A stretch of DNA of 64,000 nt from Bacteroidia bacterium (GCA_041391665.1 JAWKNO010000001.1:2418001-2482000), one strand, 5' to 3'; positions 31,969 to 41,156 are shown, counted from the stretch's first letter. Notes: generated from the sequence alone by a model not told the origin. Made by a program: numbers and translations.

Positions 31969-33225
31969 ATGGTTACAAGTAAAACTGCTGAAAATCTTGC
32001 TACAATTAACAAAACCATCATGCAGGCGCGAAATGCAGGCGCCATTCATCTTTCGACGGAGGATGAATCGTTTAATGGACGTGAAATCCTGGTAGATGGA
32101 AAAAAACTGGTCAACTTCAGCTCTTGCAGTTATTTGGGTCTGGAACTGGATCCGCGTATGAAAGATGCGGCAATCGATGCGGTATTGCGATATGGGACTC
32201 AGTTTTCCAGTTCGAGGGCTTACGTTTCAATGGGTATGTATGATGAGTTGGAGGAATTGCTCTCTCAAATATACCAGTCCCCTGTACTTGTTGCACCTAC
32301 GACAACACTGGGACATATGTCGCTGATTCCTACCATCGTCGGAGATGAGGATGTGGTTATCCTCGATCATCAGGTACATGCGAGTGTGGCACTGGCTGTC
32401 CAAACCGTCAAAGCCCGCGGCGTAAAGGTCGAAATGATTCGCCACAACAGTTTAGAAATGTTGGAACAGCGGATTCTTAAGTTGAGGAATGATTATCAGA
32501 AAATATGGTATTTCGCCGATGGCGTATATTCGATGTATGGCGACTATGCTCCCATGGATGATTTGATTTCACTGCTGAATAAGTATGACCAACTGCATCT
32601 GTATATGGACGATGCACATGGCACTGGCTGGACGGGCAAAAACGGGTCCGGATTTGTGAGGAGTAAAATTGGCAACCATCCCAGGATTTTTATTACGGGT
32701 TCAATGGCTAAGGGATTTGGTGCGGTAGGGGGGATTTTGGTACTTCCTGATGAGGAAACCAGGCAGATGGTGCGCAATTGTGGGGGGACAATGATTTTTT
32801 CCGGACCTATCCAGCCTGCTTCACTTGCTGCAGCGGTACAATCTGCCAAAATCCATCTTTCTCCCGAAATTGATATTCTCCAAAACCAGCTTGCACAGCG
32901 TATATCCCGATTCAACCAAAGCGCGAATAAACTGAATATCGAACTGATCTCCGAATCCAGTACGCCGATCTGCTTTGTTCACGTTGGTATGCCGGAAGTA
33001 GGGTTCAACCTGGTGCGAAAACTGAAAGATCGGGGTTATTTTGTCAACATTGCCGTTTATCCGAGTGTGCCTTATAAAAATACAGGTTTGCGCCTGACCA
33101 TGCACAATCACCTTCGGCTGGAAGACATCGATAATGTGTTGGGTTTGATCGCAGAACTTTTGCCACAGGTATTGAAAGAAGAAAATCAGAAAGTGGTATT
33201 ACCCTCGCATACGGTGGCTGCGTAA
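31969..33225 (+). CDS. Alpha-oxoamine synthase family PLP enzyme (acyl-CoA:amino acid condensation)
   Basis: A 418-residue PLP-dependent enzyme with the alpha-oxoamine synthase pattern: GKKLVNFSSCSYLGL at the N-terminus, LDHQVHASVALAV (PLP-stacking His), YMDDAHGTGW (the Asp/His that holds PLP) and GSMAKGFGAVGG with the Schiff-base lysine. The family joins an amino acid and an acyl-CoA with loss of CO2; members are KBL, BioF, HemA, serine palmitoyltransferase, and CqsA-type synthases. This one lacks features that would place it as BioF or Kbl. The E1 enzyme of branched-chain oxoacid type lies downstream, so synthesis of an iso-branched sphingoid- or sulfonolipid-type base is a reasonable inference but unproved. 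Confidence 0.78.
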   Translation: MVTSKTAENLATINKTIMQARNAGAIHLSTEDESFNGREILVDGKKLVNFSSCSYLGLELDPRMKDAAIDAVLRYGTQFSSSRAYVSMGMYDELEELLSQIYQSPVLVAPTTTLGHMSLIPTIVGDEDVVILDHQVHASVALAVQTVKARGVKVEMIRHNSLEMLEQRILKLRNDYQKIWYFADGVYSMYGDYAPMDDLISLLNKYDQLHLYMDDAHGTGWTGKNGSGFVRSKIGNHPRIFITGSMAKGFGAVGGILVLPDEETRQMVRNCGGTMIFSGPIQPASLAAAVQSAKIHLSPEIDILQNQLAQRISRFNQSANKLNIELISESSTPICFVHVGMPEVGFNLVRKLKDRGYFVNIAVYPSVPYKNTGLRLTMHNHLRLEDIDNVLGLIAELLPQVLKEENQKVVLPSHTVAA

Positions 33226-33233
33226 CGCAAACA

Positions 33234-33407
33234 CTAACTGGTATTACCCCTTTTTATTAACCTATTCTTTTCATCAGAGCTGAGCGCATCCGGATTTACA
33301 ATCTGCATATTATCAGGTTCCCTTTGCAGGTTGCTTTTCCCTTCCGGAGTGCTCAGTTTTTTTTGTTTTTTCTTTGTGGGTTCGTGAGATTTGCCGGTTG
33401 TTCCCAT
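33234..33407 (-). CDS. Possible small basic hydrophilic protein (uncertain)
   Basis: An ATG at 33407 opens 57 codons with no stop, ending at 33234 (an ATG five codons upstream is also in frame but overlaps the next gene). The product is lysine- and proline-rich, wholly polar (MGTTGKSHEPTKKKQKK at the start) and ends with PDALSSDEKNRLIKRG. Its composition is more like a real small protein than a random frame, and the 195-base gap otherwise has no function. No family is recognised and no promoter was found. It is antisense to the gap between the oxoamine synthase and the E1 gene. It could still be chance. Confidence 0.38.
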   Translation of the reverse strand: MGTTGKSHEPTKKKQKKLSTPEGKSNLQREPDNMQIVNPDALSSDEKNRLIKRGNTS

Positions 33408-33420
33408 GAATCCAACTGCC

Positions 33421-35394
33421 ATGATATATCAAAGGAAAAACTTGTCTGACGAATTTTTAAGAGAACTTTATTCAGATATTCTGTATCCCCGGCTGATTGA
33501 GGAAAAAATGCTGATTTTGCTTCGTCAGGGTAAAATCAGTAAATGGTTTTCCGGTATCGGGCAGGAAGCTATTTCCGTAGGTCTCACCAAAGCCCTTAAG
33601 TCTGAGGATTATATTCTGCCGCTTCACCGCAATTTGGGGGTATTTACTACCCGGAATATGCCTTTGCGCAAACTAATCGCTCAGTGGCAGGGAAAATTAT
33701 CGGGCTATACAATGGGCCGGGACCGCTCCTTTCACTTCGGATCTCCTGAAGACCGGGTGATTGGCATGATCTCCCACCTCGGAGCCATGTTGCCGGTAGC
33801 AGATGGACTGGCGCTGGCAAGTAACCTCGATAAACAGGATTTTATTGCGGTTCCCTTCTCCGGTGATGGCGGTGCAAGCGAGGGCGATTTCCATGAAGCA
33901 CTTAACGTGGCCTCTGTCTGGGATCTGCCTGTTTTGTTTATGGTCGAAAATAATGGCTATGGTCTTTCAACTCCTGCGTCAGAACAATTTCGCTGCAAAC
34001 AGATTGCAGACCGGGCCAAAGGTTACGGAATCAAAGGACACACCATCGACGGAAATAATGTGCTGGAGGTGTATCACAAGGTGGCAGAAATTGCAGAAAA
34101 AATGCGCAAAGATCGCAAACCTGTTCTGCTGGAGTGTATGACTTTCCGCATGCGTGGTCATGAGGAGGCTTCCGGTACCAAATATGTGCCGCAAGCGTTA
34201 TTGGACGAATGGGCGACCAAAGATCCGGTGAGCAATTACGAAAAATGGCTGATAGAAACCGGCGTGATGAGCGAAGAGGAGATAAGTTTGGTGCGTAAAA
34301 AATTGAAGAATGAAATTAATGCAGATGTGGCGGCCGGATTTGAAGCGCCCGATGTATCACCAGACGCTCATGTAGAAACCGGAGATGTATATGCCCCAAT
34401 GACCGCTTCACTTACTGCTGCGGGTGATTTGGGCGAGGAAAAACGCCTGATCGATGCTTTGAGTGAGGGGTTGCAGGAGTCGATGAGAAAACACCCTGAT
34501 ATGGTCATTATGGGGCAGGATATAGCCGAATATGGCGGGGTGTTTAAAATAACAGATGGATTTGTCAAAGAGTTTGGAAAAGATCGGGTGCGCAATACCC
34601 CCATTTGTGAATCTGCCATTCTGGGGGCAGGTTTGGGGTTATCGCTTCGGGGAAGGAAATCTGTCGTAGAAATGCAGTTTGCGGACTTTGTTTCCTGTGG
34701 CTTTAACCAGATCGTAAACAACCTGGCAAAAAATCATTACCGCTGGGGCCATAGTGCAGATGTGGTTGTCAGAATGCCTACCGGGGGAGGTACCGGTGCA
34801 GGACCTTTCCACTCACAAAGCAATGAATCCTGGTTTACACATGTACCGGGGCTCAAAGTGGTATATCCATCCAATCCGGCAGATGCCAAGGGGTTGCTTA
34901 CCACATCGATTCTCGACCCCAATCCGGTCATATACTTCGAACACAAGCTGTTGTACCGATCCGTTTCAGGTCATGTACCTTCCGGGTATTACAACCTTCC
35001 CTTGGGAGAGGCAAAAATTGTAAAAAAGGGGAATGATATGACCATTGTTACCTATGGGATGGGGGTACACTGGGCGATGGAAGCCGTCGATAATCAAAGC
35101 GATTCGATTGAAGTGATTGACCTTCGCACCTTGATCCCATGGGATACCGAAACGGTCTATGCTTCGGTGAAAAAAACAGGGAAGTGCCTGGTTTTGTATG
35201 AGGACACCACTACGGGTGCATTTGGCGCAGAAATCGCTGCCATGGTGGGACAGCATTGTTTTCAGTATCTCGATGGGCCGGTGATGCGATTGGGGTCGAT
35301 GGATACACCGATACCGTTTCACCCACGGTTGGAGGCACAATTTATGGCTAAATCCAGACTGGCTGAAACGATCGCTACCATGCTTGCTTATTGA
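33421..35394 (+). CDS. 2-oxoacid dehydrogenase E1, fused alpha and beta subunits (branched-chain type)
   Basis: A thiamine-diphosphate enzyme of 657 residues, the E1 component of a branched-chain 2-oxoacid dehydrogenase-type complex; it decarboxylates the oxoacid and passes the acyl group to lipoyl-E2. The alpha part (about residues 1-330) has GQEAISVG, HRNLGVFT and the TPP motif GDGGASEGDFHEALN...ENNGYG. A linker leads to the beta part (about 345-657), with MGQDIAEYGGVF, FADFVSCGFNQIVNN and VVYPSNP. Both halves appear intact. The start MIYQRKNLSDEF at 33421 matches family N-termini; ATG at 33406 is an alternative. E2 and E3 are not in this window. Confidence 0.9.
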   Translation: MIYQRKNLSDEFLRELYSDILYPRLIEEKMLILLRQGKISKWFSGIGQEAISVGLTKALKSEDYILPLHRNLGVFTTRNMPLRKLIAQWQGKLSGYTMGRDRSFHFGSPEDRVIGMISHLGAMLPVADGLALASNLDKQDFIAVPFSGDGGASEGDFHEALNVASVWDLPVLFMVENNGYGLSTPASEQFRCKQIADRAKGYGIKGHTIDGNNVLEVYHKVAEIAEKMRKDRKPVLLECMTFRMRGHEEASGTKYVPQALLDEWATKDPVSNYEKWLIETGVMSEEEISLVRKKLKNEINADVAAGFEAPDVSPDAHVETGDVYAPMTASLTAAGDLGEEKRLIDALSEGLQESMRKHPDMVIMGQDIAEYGGVFKITDGFVKEFGKDRVRNTPICESAILGAGLGLSLRGRKSVVEMQFADFVSCGFNQIVNNLAKNHYRWGHSADVVVRMPTGGGTGAGPFHSQSNESWFTHVPGLKVVYPSNPADAKGLLTTSILDPNPVIYFEHKLLYRSVSGHVPSGYYNLPLGEAKIVKKGNDMTIVTYGMGVHWAMEAVDNQSDSIEVIDLRTLIPWDTETVYASVKKTGKCLVLYEDTTTGAFGAEIAAMVGQHCFQYLDGPVMRLGSMDTPIPFHPRLEAQFMAKSRLAETIATMLAY

Positions 35395-35444
35395 CTTGTC
35401 AAAAAGATTGTGACAAGATGGGTTGGGTTTGCTATTGAATCATT

Positions 35445-35475
35445 TTGGGTAATAAGGGGGTTTTATGTAGCTTTA
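35445..35475 (+). promoter_or_regulatory. Candidate promoter of the MCE gene
   Basis: TTG (35445-35447), a 20-base spacer and TAGCTTTA (35468-35475), one base off TAnnTTTG. Transcription would begin near 35482, 19 bases before the ATG at 35501. A 7-bp inverted repeat without T-run (35395-35401 with 35411-35417) sits just after the preceding stop. Confidence 0.5.
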
Positions 35476-35500
35476 TCGGCGCAAACCTACAAGACCCGCT

Positions 35501-36526
35501 ATGAAAATCAGCAATGAGGTAAAATTTGGTGTGATTGCAGTGGTAACCATTGCCATGATTGTCTATGGCCTGAATTTTATGGCAGGATCGCGTTTTTTTG
35601 GCTCATCTCTGATTATATATGCCAAATATCAGGACGTACAGGGGCTGATTGAGGGAAATCCGATCATGGTCAACGGGCTGAGAGTAGGGAAGGTGTCCCG
35701 GCTTCAACTCGAAGATATGAAATCTGGTCTGGTAACGGCTACTTTTGAGATCACCCAGAACCTGAATGTGCCCGAGAATTCTATTGCCATGATTTACAAC
35801 TTTGACCTGTTAGGTTCAAAAGGGGTGAAATTATTTGTTCCGGACTCATTGCCTGCTTCTGACAAATACCTGAAAAGTGGTGATATGATCAAAGGTTTTG
35901 TGGAGGCTGGTGTATTTGATGAAGCTTCTGATCTGGTAAAAACACAGGGTTCACAGATTCTTATTGAGGTCGCAAAGCTGGCCGTTCAAATCAATGATAT
36001 TGTGAAGCTCACCAAAAACCTGCTTACCGATACCGAAAACAACAACACAATGCGGGCCACGCTCGACAATATCCGGGAGACTTCCAATAACCTGACGAGT
36101 ATCACCCGAAAGGTGGATAGTCTTGCGGGTGAAATCAATGGTATTGCCTCCAATGCAGGTAGTATCGTCCGGAATGTAGAAAATAATAATGCCAATATCG
36201 AAGCAATCATTTCCAACATCCGATCTACCACAGACTCCCTGGTAAAAGCCTCCGATGAAGTGAAAGAACTGCTTACAGATGCCAGTTCTACAGTCTCGAA
36301 TATAGAAAGTATGGTCGCCAAACTGGATACTACCGGAGGTACACTGGGTTTGTTATTAAATGATACCCGTCTTTACGACAGCCTCACGGTTACTACAGAA
36401 AACCTCAACTCTGTACTTCGCGAAGTGAAAGCCAATCCCCAGCGATTTTTTGACGATATTAAAATATATCTGATTGAGCGAAAGGACAAGGCCAGAAAGC
36501 CGGAAAATGAGGTGAATCCCCGTTGA
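35501..36526 (+). CDS. MCE/MlaD family lipid-transport protein
   Basis: A 341-residue inner-membrane-anchored periplasmic protein. A single transmembrane helix (about residues 9-29, FGVIAVVTIAMIVYGLNF) precedes an MCE domain (about 35-115), with ISIG-like turn features in VQGLIEGNPIMVNGLRVGKV and a SKGVKLF segment. The C-terminal part (about 150-310) is a long helical, Asn/Ser/Thr-rich region likely to form a coiled-coil tube, as in MlaD-like and PqiB-like proteins. MCE proteins shuttle phospholipids between membranes with an ABC transporter (MlaE/MlaF); those genes are not adjacent. The gene is convergent with the WG-repeat gene, 5 bases apart. Confidence 0.88.
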   Translation: MKISNEVKFGVIAVVTIAMIVYGLNFMAGSRFFGSSLIIYAKYQDVQGLIEGNPIMVNGLRVGKVSRLQLEDMKSGLVTATFEITQNLNVPENSIAMIYNFDLLGSKGVKLFVPDSLPASDKYLKSGDMIKGFVEAGVFDEASDLVKTQGSQILIEVAKLAVQINDIVKLTKNLLTDTENNNTMRATLDNIRETSNNLTSITRKVDSLAGEINGIASNAGSIVRNVENNNANIEAIISNIRSTTDSLVKASDEVKELLTDASSTVSNIESMVAKLDTTGGTLGLLLNDTRLYDSLTVTTENLNSVLREVKANPQRFFDDIKIYLIERKDKARKPENEVNPR

Positions 36527-36531
36527 GTATT

Positions 36532-37656
36532 TCACTCTTTTCCTCCTACAACTTCATTTCCGATTTCCACAAAATCTTCGGCATCTGAAAAAACCGGTTC
36601 GATCAACCATTCTCCGGTAGTGGAAATGTACCCCCATTTTCTTGATTTTCTTACCCGGGCAATACCATTGGAAAATCCTCCTGCATATTCAAATTGCGGC
36701 TCTGCAATCCATTCACCTTGCAGATTGAGATAGCCCAGTTTGGTACCTTTTTGGGCAGCGGCAATTCCATCCTGAAAATCAGCCACGACGACATATTGGG
36801 GATAGATCAACCATTCGCCTTCTTTGTTGATAAACCCCCAGTCGGTTTGCAGACTGGCACGTGCTACGCCCTCGTGAAAATCACCGACATCCAGAAATCC
36901 GGGAGAAACTTTCCAGTCCCCGGAGGGCAGAATGAATCCCCAACGCGATGAACCGGGCCCTTTGACCCGCGCCAGTCCATTGAGAAAACTTTCGGCTTTT
37001 GGAAAAAATGGTTTTATTACCCAGTTTCCTTCTCTATCGACATACCCGTATCCGGCTTCAATACCTACAAGGGCAAGGCCTTCCGAAAAGTCGTGGGCTT
37101 CAGTAAACCGCGGCAAAATCATCCAGTTGCCCAAATGATCAATATAGCCCCACAATCCGCCTTTGTTTACTCTTGCGGCGTCTTCGTAAAAATCTTGTAC
37201 ATCGTCAAACCGGAGTTCTTTGAGCATGGTCCCGGTAAGGTCTATAAAACTCCAATCGCCTTCCTCGCTTTTTACGCGGGCAAAGTTTTCGTGAAAATCG
37301 CCGCAGTCTGTAAATTTTTCTGGAATGACCATTGTGCCCTGAAGCTCAATATACCCCCATAGCCGATTTTCCCTTACACGGGCAACTCCTTCCAGAAAAT
37401 CACCGGTCTCTTTGTATTTAGGATTAACCAGCCATTTGCCGGAAACATCAATAAATCCCCACAAACCGTTACTTTTCACCGCAGCAAGCCCTTCGGAAAA
37501 ATTTCGGGAGTCTTCATATTGGGCCTGGATTACCCATTCTCCAGAAAGATCGATATAACCCCATAGCCCTTTATCTTTGGCCCTGGCTCTGAAATCCTGC
37601 GAGAAAGAATGCGTTAAAGTTGAGCAAAGTAAAGCCGTCAGAAGGTAAAACCGCAT
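36532..37656 (-). CDS. WG-repeat protein with ten repeats
   Basis: A 374-residue exported protein: short signal peptide (MRFYLLTALLCSTLTHSFS) followed only by ten WG-type repeats of about 34-37 residues. The repeat core is W-G-[YF]-[IV]-[DN]...G-[EKN]-W-[VL]-I-...-F-x-[ED]-[GN]-x-A-[RAL]-V, for example LWGYIDLSGEW, RWGFILPSGDW and KWGYISTTGEW. Every repeat is recognisable; the fourth is the most degenerate (DWSFIDLTG). WG repeats are beta-hairpin modules of unknown biochemical role; in this phylum they are often secreted. A -7-like CAAACCTA lies on the minus side at 37688-37695 but no matching -33 box is seen. Confidence 0.9.
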   Translation of the reverse strand: MRFYLLTALLCSTLTHSFSQDFRARAKDKGLWGYIDLSGEWVIQAQYEDSRNFSEGLAAVKSNGLWGFIDVSGKWLVNPKYKETGDFLEGVARVRENRLWGYIELQGTMVIPEKFTDCGDFHENFARVKSEEGDWSFIDLTGTMLKELRFDDVQDFYEDAARVNKGGLWGYIDHLGNWMILPRFTEAHDFSEGLALVGIEAGYGYVDREGNWVIKPFFPKAESFLNGLARVKGPGSSRWGFILPSGDWKVSPGFLDVGDFHEGVARASLQTDWGFINKEGEWLIYPQYVVVADFQDGIAAAQKGTKLGYLNLQGEWIAEPQFEYAGGFSNGIARVRKSRKWGYISTTGEWLIEPVFSDAEDFVEIGNEVVGGKE

Positions 37657-37728
37657 GCTTAATAATAACGATAAATGAACGATTTGGCAAACCTATTTTC
37701 ATATTAATGATTTTACTCAGCCCGATCG

Positions 37729-37761
37729 TTTGGACAAACCCGACAGATAACAGTATATTTG
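37729..37761 (+). promoter_or_regulatory. Promoter of the pruA-ccm operon
   Basis: TTTG (37729-37732), a 21-base spacer and TATATTTG (37754-37761) match the phylum consensus exactly. Transcription would start near 37768, giving a leader of about 60 bases before the ATG at 37828. Confidence 0.75.
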
Positions 37762-37827
37762 AATATTTCACCCTAAAATATTCACCCTGACATTTGCCAG
37801 GGGAAATTCAATAAATACTACTCCATT

Positions 37828-39459
37828 ATGCAGAAAGCATTTTTCCAGGTACCAGTTCCGGTAAACGAACCCGTTTTAAGTTATGCACCCGGCAGTTCTG
37901 AAAGGGCGATGGTAAAAAAAGTTTTGGCCGAACTCTCTGCTCAACAGAAAGAGATTCCCATGGTGATAGGTGGGCGGTCGGTATTTACGGATCATCGCAA
38001 AGCGATCAGCCCGCCACATAACCATAAGCACGTGATCGGGCATTTTTCAATGGGAAACAGTACCCACGTCAGGGCTGCTGTTGATGCCGCATTAGCCGCT
38101 AAAACGGATTGGGAAAATACTTCCTGGGAGCATAGAGCGTCTGTATTTTTAAAAGCCGCCGACCTCCTGTCGGGGCCTTACCGGGCTCGTATGAATGCCG
38201 CCACGATGTTGGCTCAGTCCAAAAATATCTATCAGGCAGAAATTGATGCAGTTGCAGAGCTGGCAGATTTTTTTCGGTTTAATGTGGCCTATATGACCCA
38301 GATTTATCAGGATCAGCCCATGTCATCACCCGGAATGTGGAATCGCCTCGAATACCGTCCGCTGGAGGGTTTTATTTTCTGCATTACTCCCTTCAACTTT
38401 ACCTCTATTGCAGGAAATCTTCCCGCTGCTCCGGCACTTATGGGAAATGTGTGCGTATGGAAACCCGCAGACAGCCAGATATACTCTGCCCATGTGATTA
38501 TGGAGATATTAATGGAAGCAGGGCTGCCAGACGGCGTGATCAACCTCGTATATGCCGATGGCCCTGAAGCCGGTGAGGTGGTTTTCCACCATCCAGATTT
38601 TGCGGGCCTGCATTTTACAGGCTCTACAGGAGTATTTCGCCACTTATGGAAAACCATAGGCGAAAATATTGCCACCTATAAAACCTATCCCCGCATCGTG
38701 GGCGAGACCGGAGGCAAAGATTATATCATGGTGCACCCTACGGCTGACACAGAGGCTGCGGCTGTGGCCATTGCCCGCGGAGCCTTTGAATTTCAGGGGC
38801 AGAAATGCAGCGCGGCTTCACGGGTCTATATTCCGGATTCGCTTTTTGATTCGATTATCGGGCGTGTAAAGCAGGATGTCGCTTCTTTTAAAATGGGCGA
38901 CCCTTCCGATTTTTCCAACTTTATCAATGCAGTCATCGACGAACGAGCCTTTGACAAAATCGCTGGATTTATCGATCAGGTCAACGCCTCACCCGATGCG
39001 GAAATCATTATCGGCGGAGATTATGATAAGTCCGAAGGATATTTTATCTCGCCTACGGTCGTGCTTGCCAAAGATCCTTTTTTTCTGACCATGTGCGAAG
39101 AGATTTTTGGACCGGTTGTCACCATTTACCGGTATGCAGATGCTCAGTTTGAGGAAACGCTCGATATCCTGGATAAAACAAGTCCCTATGCGCTTACAGG
39201 GGCACTGTTTGCCCGTGACAGACTGGTGATTGACAGGGCCGCCCGCAGGCTTCAGCATACTGCCGGTAATTTTTATATCAATGACAAGCCCACAGGGGCT
39301 GTCGTGGGACAACAACCCTTTGGCGGAGCGAGAGGGTCTGGTACCAATGATAAGGCAGGTTCTTATCTCAACCTGTTGCGGTGGGTTTCCCCACGCACGA
39401 TTAAGGAGACCTTTGTACCTCCCAAAGATTACCGTTATCCCTTTCTTTCCGAATCATGA
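37828..39459 (+). CDS. pruA: L-glutamate gamma-semialdehyde (1-pyrroline-5-carboxylate) dehydrogenase
   Basis: Oxidises L-glutamate 5-semialdehyde to glutamate with NAD+, the second step of proline (and arginine-derived) catabolism. The 543-residue length and N-terminus with NEPVLSYAPGS are typical of the monofunctional P5C dehydrogenase group. The aldehyde dehydrogenase motifs are present: ITPFNFTSIAGNLPAAPALM, the general-base Glu in VGETGGKD, and catalytic Cys in FQGQKCSAASRV. It is translated just before ccmB: the ATG of ccmB overlaps its TGA (39456-39459). A good promoter precedes it, so proline breakdown and cytochrome c assembly share one transcript here. Confidence 0.95.
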   Translation: MQKAFFQVPVPVNEPVLSYAPGSSERAMVKKVLAELSAQQKEIPMVIGGRSVFTDHRKAISPPHNHKHVIGHFSMGNSTHVRAAVDAALAAKTDWENTSWEHRASVFLKAADLLSGPYRARMNAATMLAQSKNIYQAEIDAVAELADFFRFNVAYMTQIYQDQPMSSPGMWNRLEYRPLEGFIFCITPFNFTSIAGNLPAAPALMGNVCVWKPADSQIYSAHVIMEILMEAGLPDGVINLVYADGPEAGEVVFHHPDFAGLHFTGSTGVFRHLWKTIGENIATYKTYPRIVGETGGKDYIMVHPTADTEAAAVAIARGAFEFQGQKCSAASRVYIPDSLFDSIIGRVKQDVASFKMGDPSDFSNFINAVIDERAFDKIAGFIDQVNASPDAEIIIGGDYDKSEGYFISPTVVLAKDPFFLTMCEEIFGPVVTIYRYADAQFEETLDILDKTSPYALTGALFARDRLVIDRAARRLQHTAGNFYINDKPTGAVVGQQPFGGARGSGTNDKAGSYLNLLRWVSPRTIKETFVPPKDYRYPFLSES

Positions 39460-40121
39460 TCAAAGAAGTCCTGCACCTCCTGCAAAAGGAATTAATGTTG
39501 GAGTGGAAACAGAAATACGCCTTTAACGGGCTGGTTCTGTATGTGCTGAGTATGGTTACGGTCATTTCCCTTGCATTCGTGGATAATATGGAACCGGGAA
39601 CCTGGAACATCATTTACTGGATTATTTTGTTGTTTGTGGCGATCAACGCGATTGCCCGCAGTTTTTTGGCCGAAAGTTCTGGTCAAATGATGTATCTGTA
39701 TAGCATGGCGCACCCGACGTCAGTGATTGTCGCCAAAATTGTGTACAACACGCTGCTTTTGTTTTTGATTGCGGGTATTACGCTGGTTGCTTTTCAGTTT
39801 CTCGGCGGCGTGAAAATTCTTGCCCCCCTCAGACTACTGGCGATCACCTTTGCGGGCAGTGCGGCCCTTTCTGCAAATCTTACGCTGGTATCTGCAATCG
39901 CTTCCCGGGCCGAAAACAAAACCACGCTGCTGGCAGTGCTGGGGTTTCCGTTGATTGTGCCGATTCTGTTGTTGCTGATCAGAATTTCACGTTCTGTCAT
40001 CGAAGGCGCAGGCGGCACTATCGCTACTGACGGAAACGATAGCCTGCTGATGATCGGAGGGATTACGTTTGCCCTGGTGGCATTCTCCGTGATATTGTTT
40101 CCATTTGTGTGGCGGGAATAG
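39456..40121 (+). CDS. ccmB: Heme exporter/ABC transporter permease CcmB
   Basis: A 221-residue integral membrane protein with six predicted helices, homologous to CcmB of system I cytochrome c maturation; it is the permease part of the CcmABCD complex that releases holo-CcmE. The helices and the amphipathic N-terminus (MIKEVLHLLQKELMLEW) fit the family, with a conserved SGQMMYLYSMAHPT loop. It overlaps the pruA stop by 4 bases (ATGA), which indicates translational coupling. Its ATPase partner, ccmA, is not in this window. The 94 bases to ccmC carry a weak 6-bp inverted repeat and no promoter I can support. Confidence 0.9.
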   Translation: MIKEVLHLLQKELMLEWKQKYAFNGLVLYVLSMVTVISLAFVDNMEPGTWNIIYWIILLFVAINAIARSFLAESSGQMMYLYSMAHPTSVIVAKIVYNTLLLFLIAGITLVAFQFLGGVKILAPLRLLAITFAGSAALSANLTLVSAIASRAENKTTLLAVLGFPLIVPILLLLIRISRSVIEGAGGTIATDGNDSLLMIGGITFALVAFSVILFPFVWRE

Positions 40122-40215
40122 GAAAATATGAGTGAAATGATAACCAATTGAGCTTAAAAATGGTTAACTTTACAAACACAATAAAGTAACTTTTGTATGG
40201 GTTAGCTTCTATATC

Positions 40216-40980
40216 ATGAGTCAAAAAAGTATTCTCCGAATATCTTACAAAGTTCTTGCTATTGCATTGATTTTATATGCAGTCGTATTTGGTATGGTAA
40301 CCCGCCTTCCCGATCTTCCTCCACTTCAGCAGAGTAGCCGGAATGTGTTTTACCACGTACCGATGTGGTTTGCCATGCTGACGATGATGGGGATTTCGCT
40401 TTACCACAGTATTCGCCTGCTTCGCATGCTCGATCCGGAGTATGAGTCACAGGAAAGTCCGCTTTATGCGGACGCCAAAGCGCGTGAATCCGCAGCTGTA
40501 GGTGTGGTTTTTAATATTTTAGGCCTGGTTACCGGTATTATCTGGTCGCGGGTTTCATGGGCAGAAGATCGCCCTGCGTCTGAGTTTTCTACGTGGTGGG
40601 CCTGGGACCCTATTCAGGTAGGTGCACTGGTCGCACTGTTGATTTATCTGGCGTATTTTCTGCTTCGCAATTCTTTTACAGAACCAGAAAACCGCGCGAA
40701 AGTAGCTGCTGTTTATAATATTTTTGCCTTTGCAACGCTGATCCCTCTGTTTTTTATCATCCCCCGTATGTTTGAAGGGCTTCATCCCACGGCTGGTAAA
40801 GGCTCTTTTATTTTTGATAAAAGCCAGATCAGCAATGAGTTTCGTATGATCCTCTATCCCGGCATGCTCGGCTTTATTCTTATTGGCGTATGGATATTTG
40901 AACTCAGAAGCCGTCTCGAAATGATCCGGTTAAAACTGGAAGAAAAACTCGCAGAAAGAGAATATAAAAATAACGCATGA
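40216..40980 (+). CDS. ccmC: Heme-handling protein CcmC (CcsA/CcmC family)
   Basis: A 254-residue membrane protein with six predicted helices. The tryptophan-rich heme-binding WWD motif is visible in STWWAWDPIQVG (about residues 128-139), and conserved histidines flank it (one in FYHVPMW, one in GLHPTAG). CcmC attaches heme to CcmE and works with CcmD. The C-terminal tail is a charged coiled coil (RLEMIRLKLEEKLAERE). The stop overlaps the ccmD start by 4 bases (ATGA). Confidence 0.92.
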   Translation: MSQKSILRISYKVLAIALILYAVVFGMVTRLPDLPPLQQSSRNVFYHVPMWFAMLTMMGISLYHSIRLLRMLDPEYESQESPLYADAKARESAAVGVVFNILGLVTGIIWSRVSWAEDRPASEFSTWWAWDPIQVGALVALLIYLAYFLLRNSFTEPENRAKVAAVYNIFAFATLIPLFFIIPRMFEGLHPTAGKGSFIFDKSQISNEFRMILYPGMLGFILIGVWIFELRSRLEMIRLKLEEKLAEREYKNNA

Positions 40981-41156
40981 ACCCTACCTTCTTACAATCA
41001 TTCATTTTGCTTCAGACAGAAAAAACCTGGCTCCTGATGAGCGATAAAGTATATTCTGTACTGACAGTGTTGCTGCTGATATTCGGCGCTCTGATTGGAT
41101 ATCTTGTTCTTACAAACCGGAAGATTCGCGACCTGGAGAAAAAACTGAAACAATAA
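40977..41156 (+). CDS. ccmD: CcmD-like small single-pass membrane protein
   Basis: A 59-residue protein whose ATG overlaps the ccmC stop by 4 bases. One transmembrane helix (about residues 26-46, SVLTVLLLIFGALIGYLVL) is followed by a positively charged cytoplasmic tail (TNRKIRDLEKKLKQ), which is the arrangement of CcmD, the small subunit that stabilises CcmC-CcmE and aids release of holo-CcmE. Sequence similarity in CcmD is low in general, so the call rests on size, topology and position between ccmC and ccmE. A 61-base gap precedes ccmE. Confidence 0.75.
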   Translation: MNPTFLQSFILLQTEKTWLLMSDKVYSVLTVLLLIFGALIGYLVLTNRKIRDLEKKLKQ

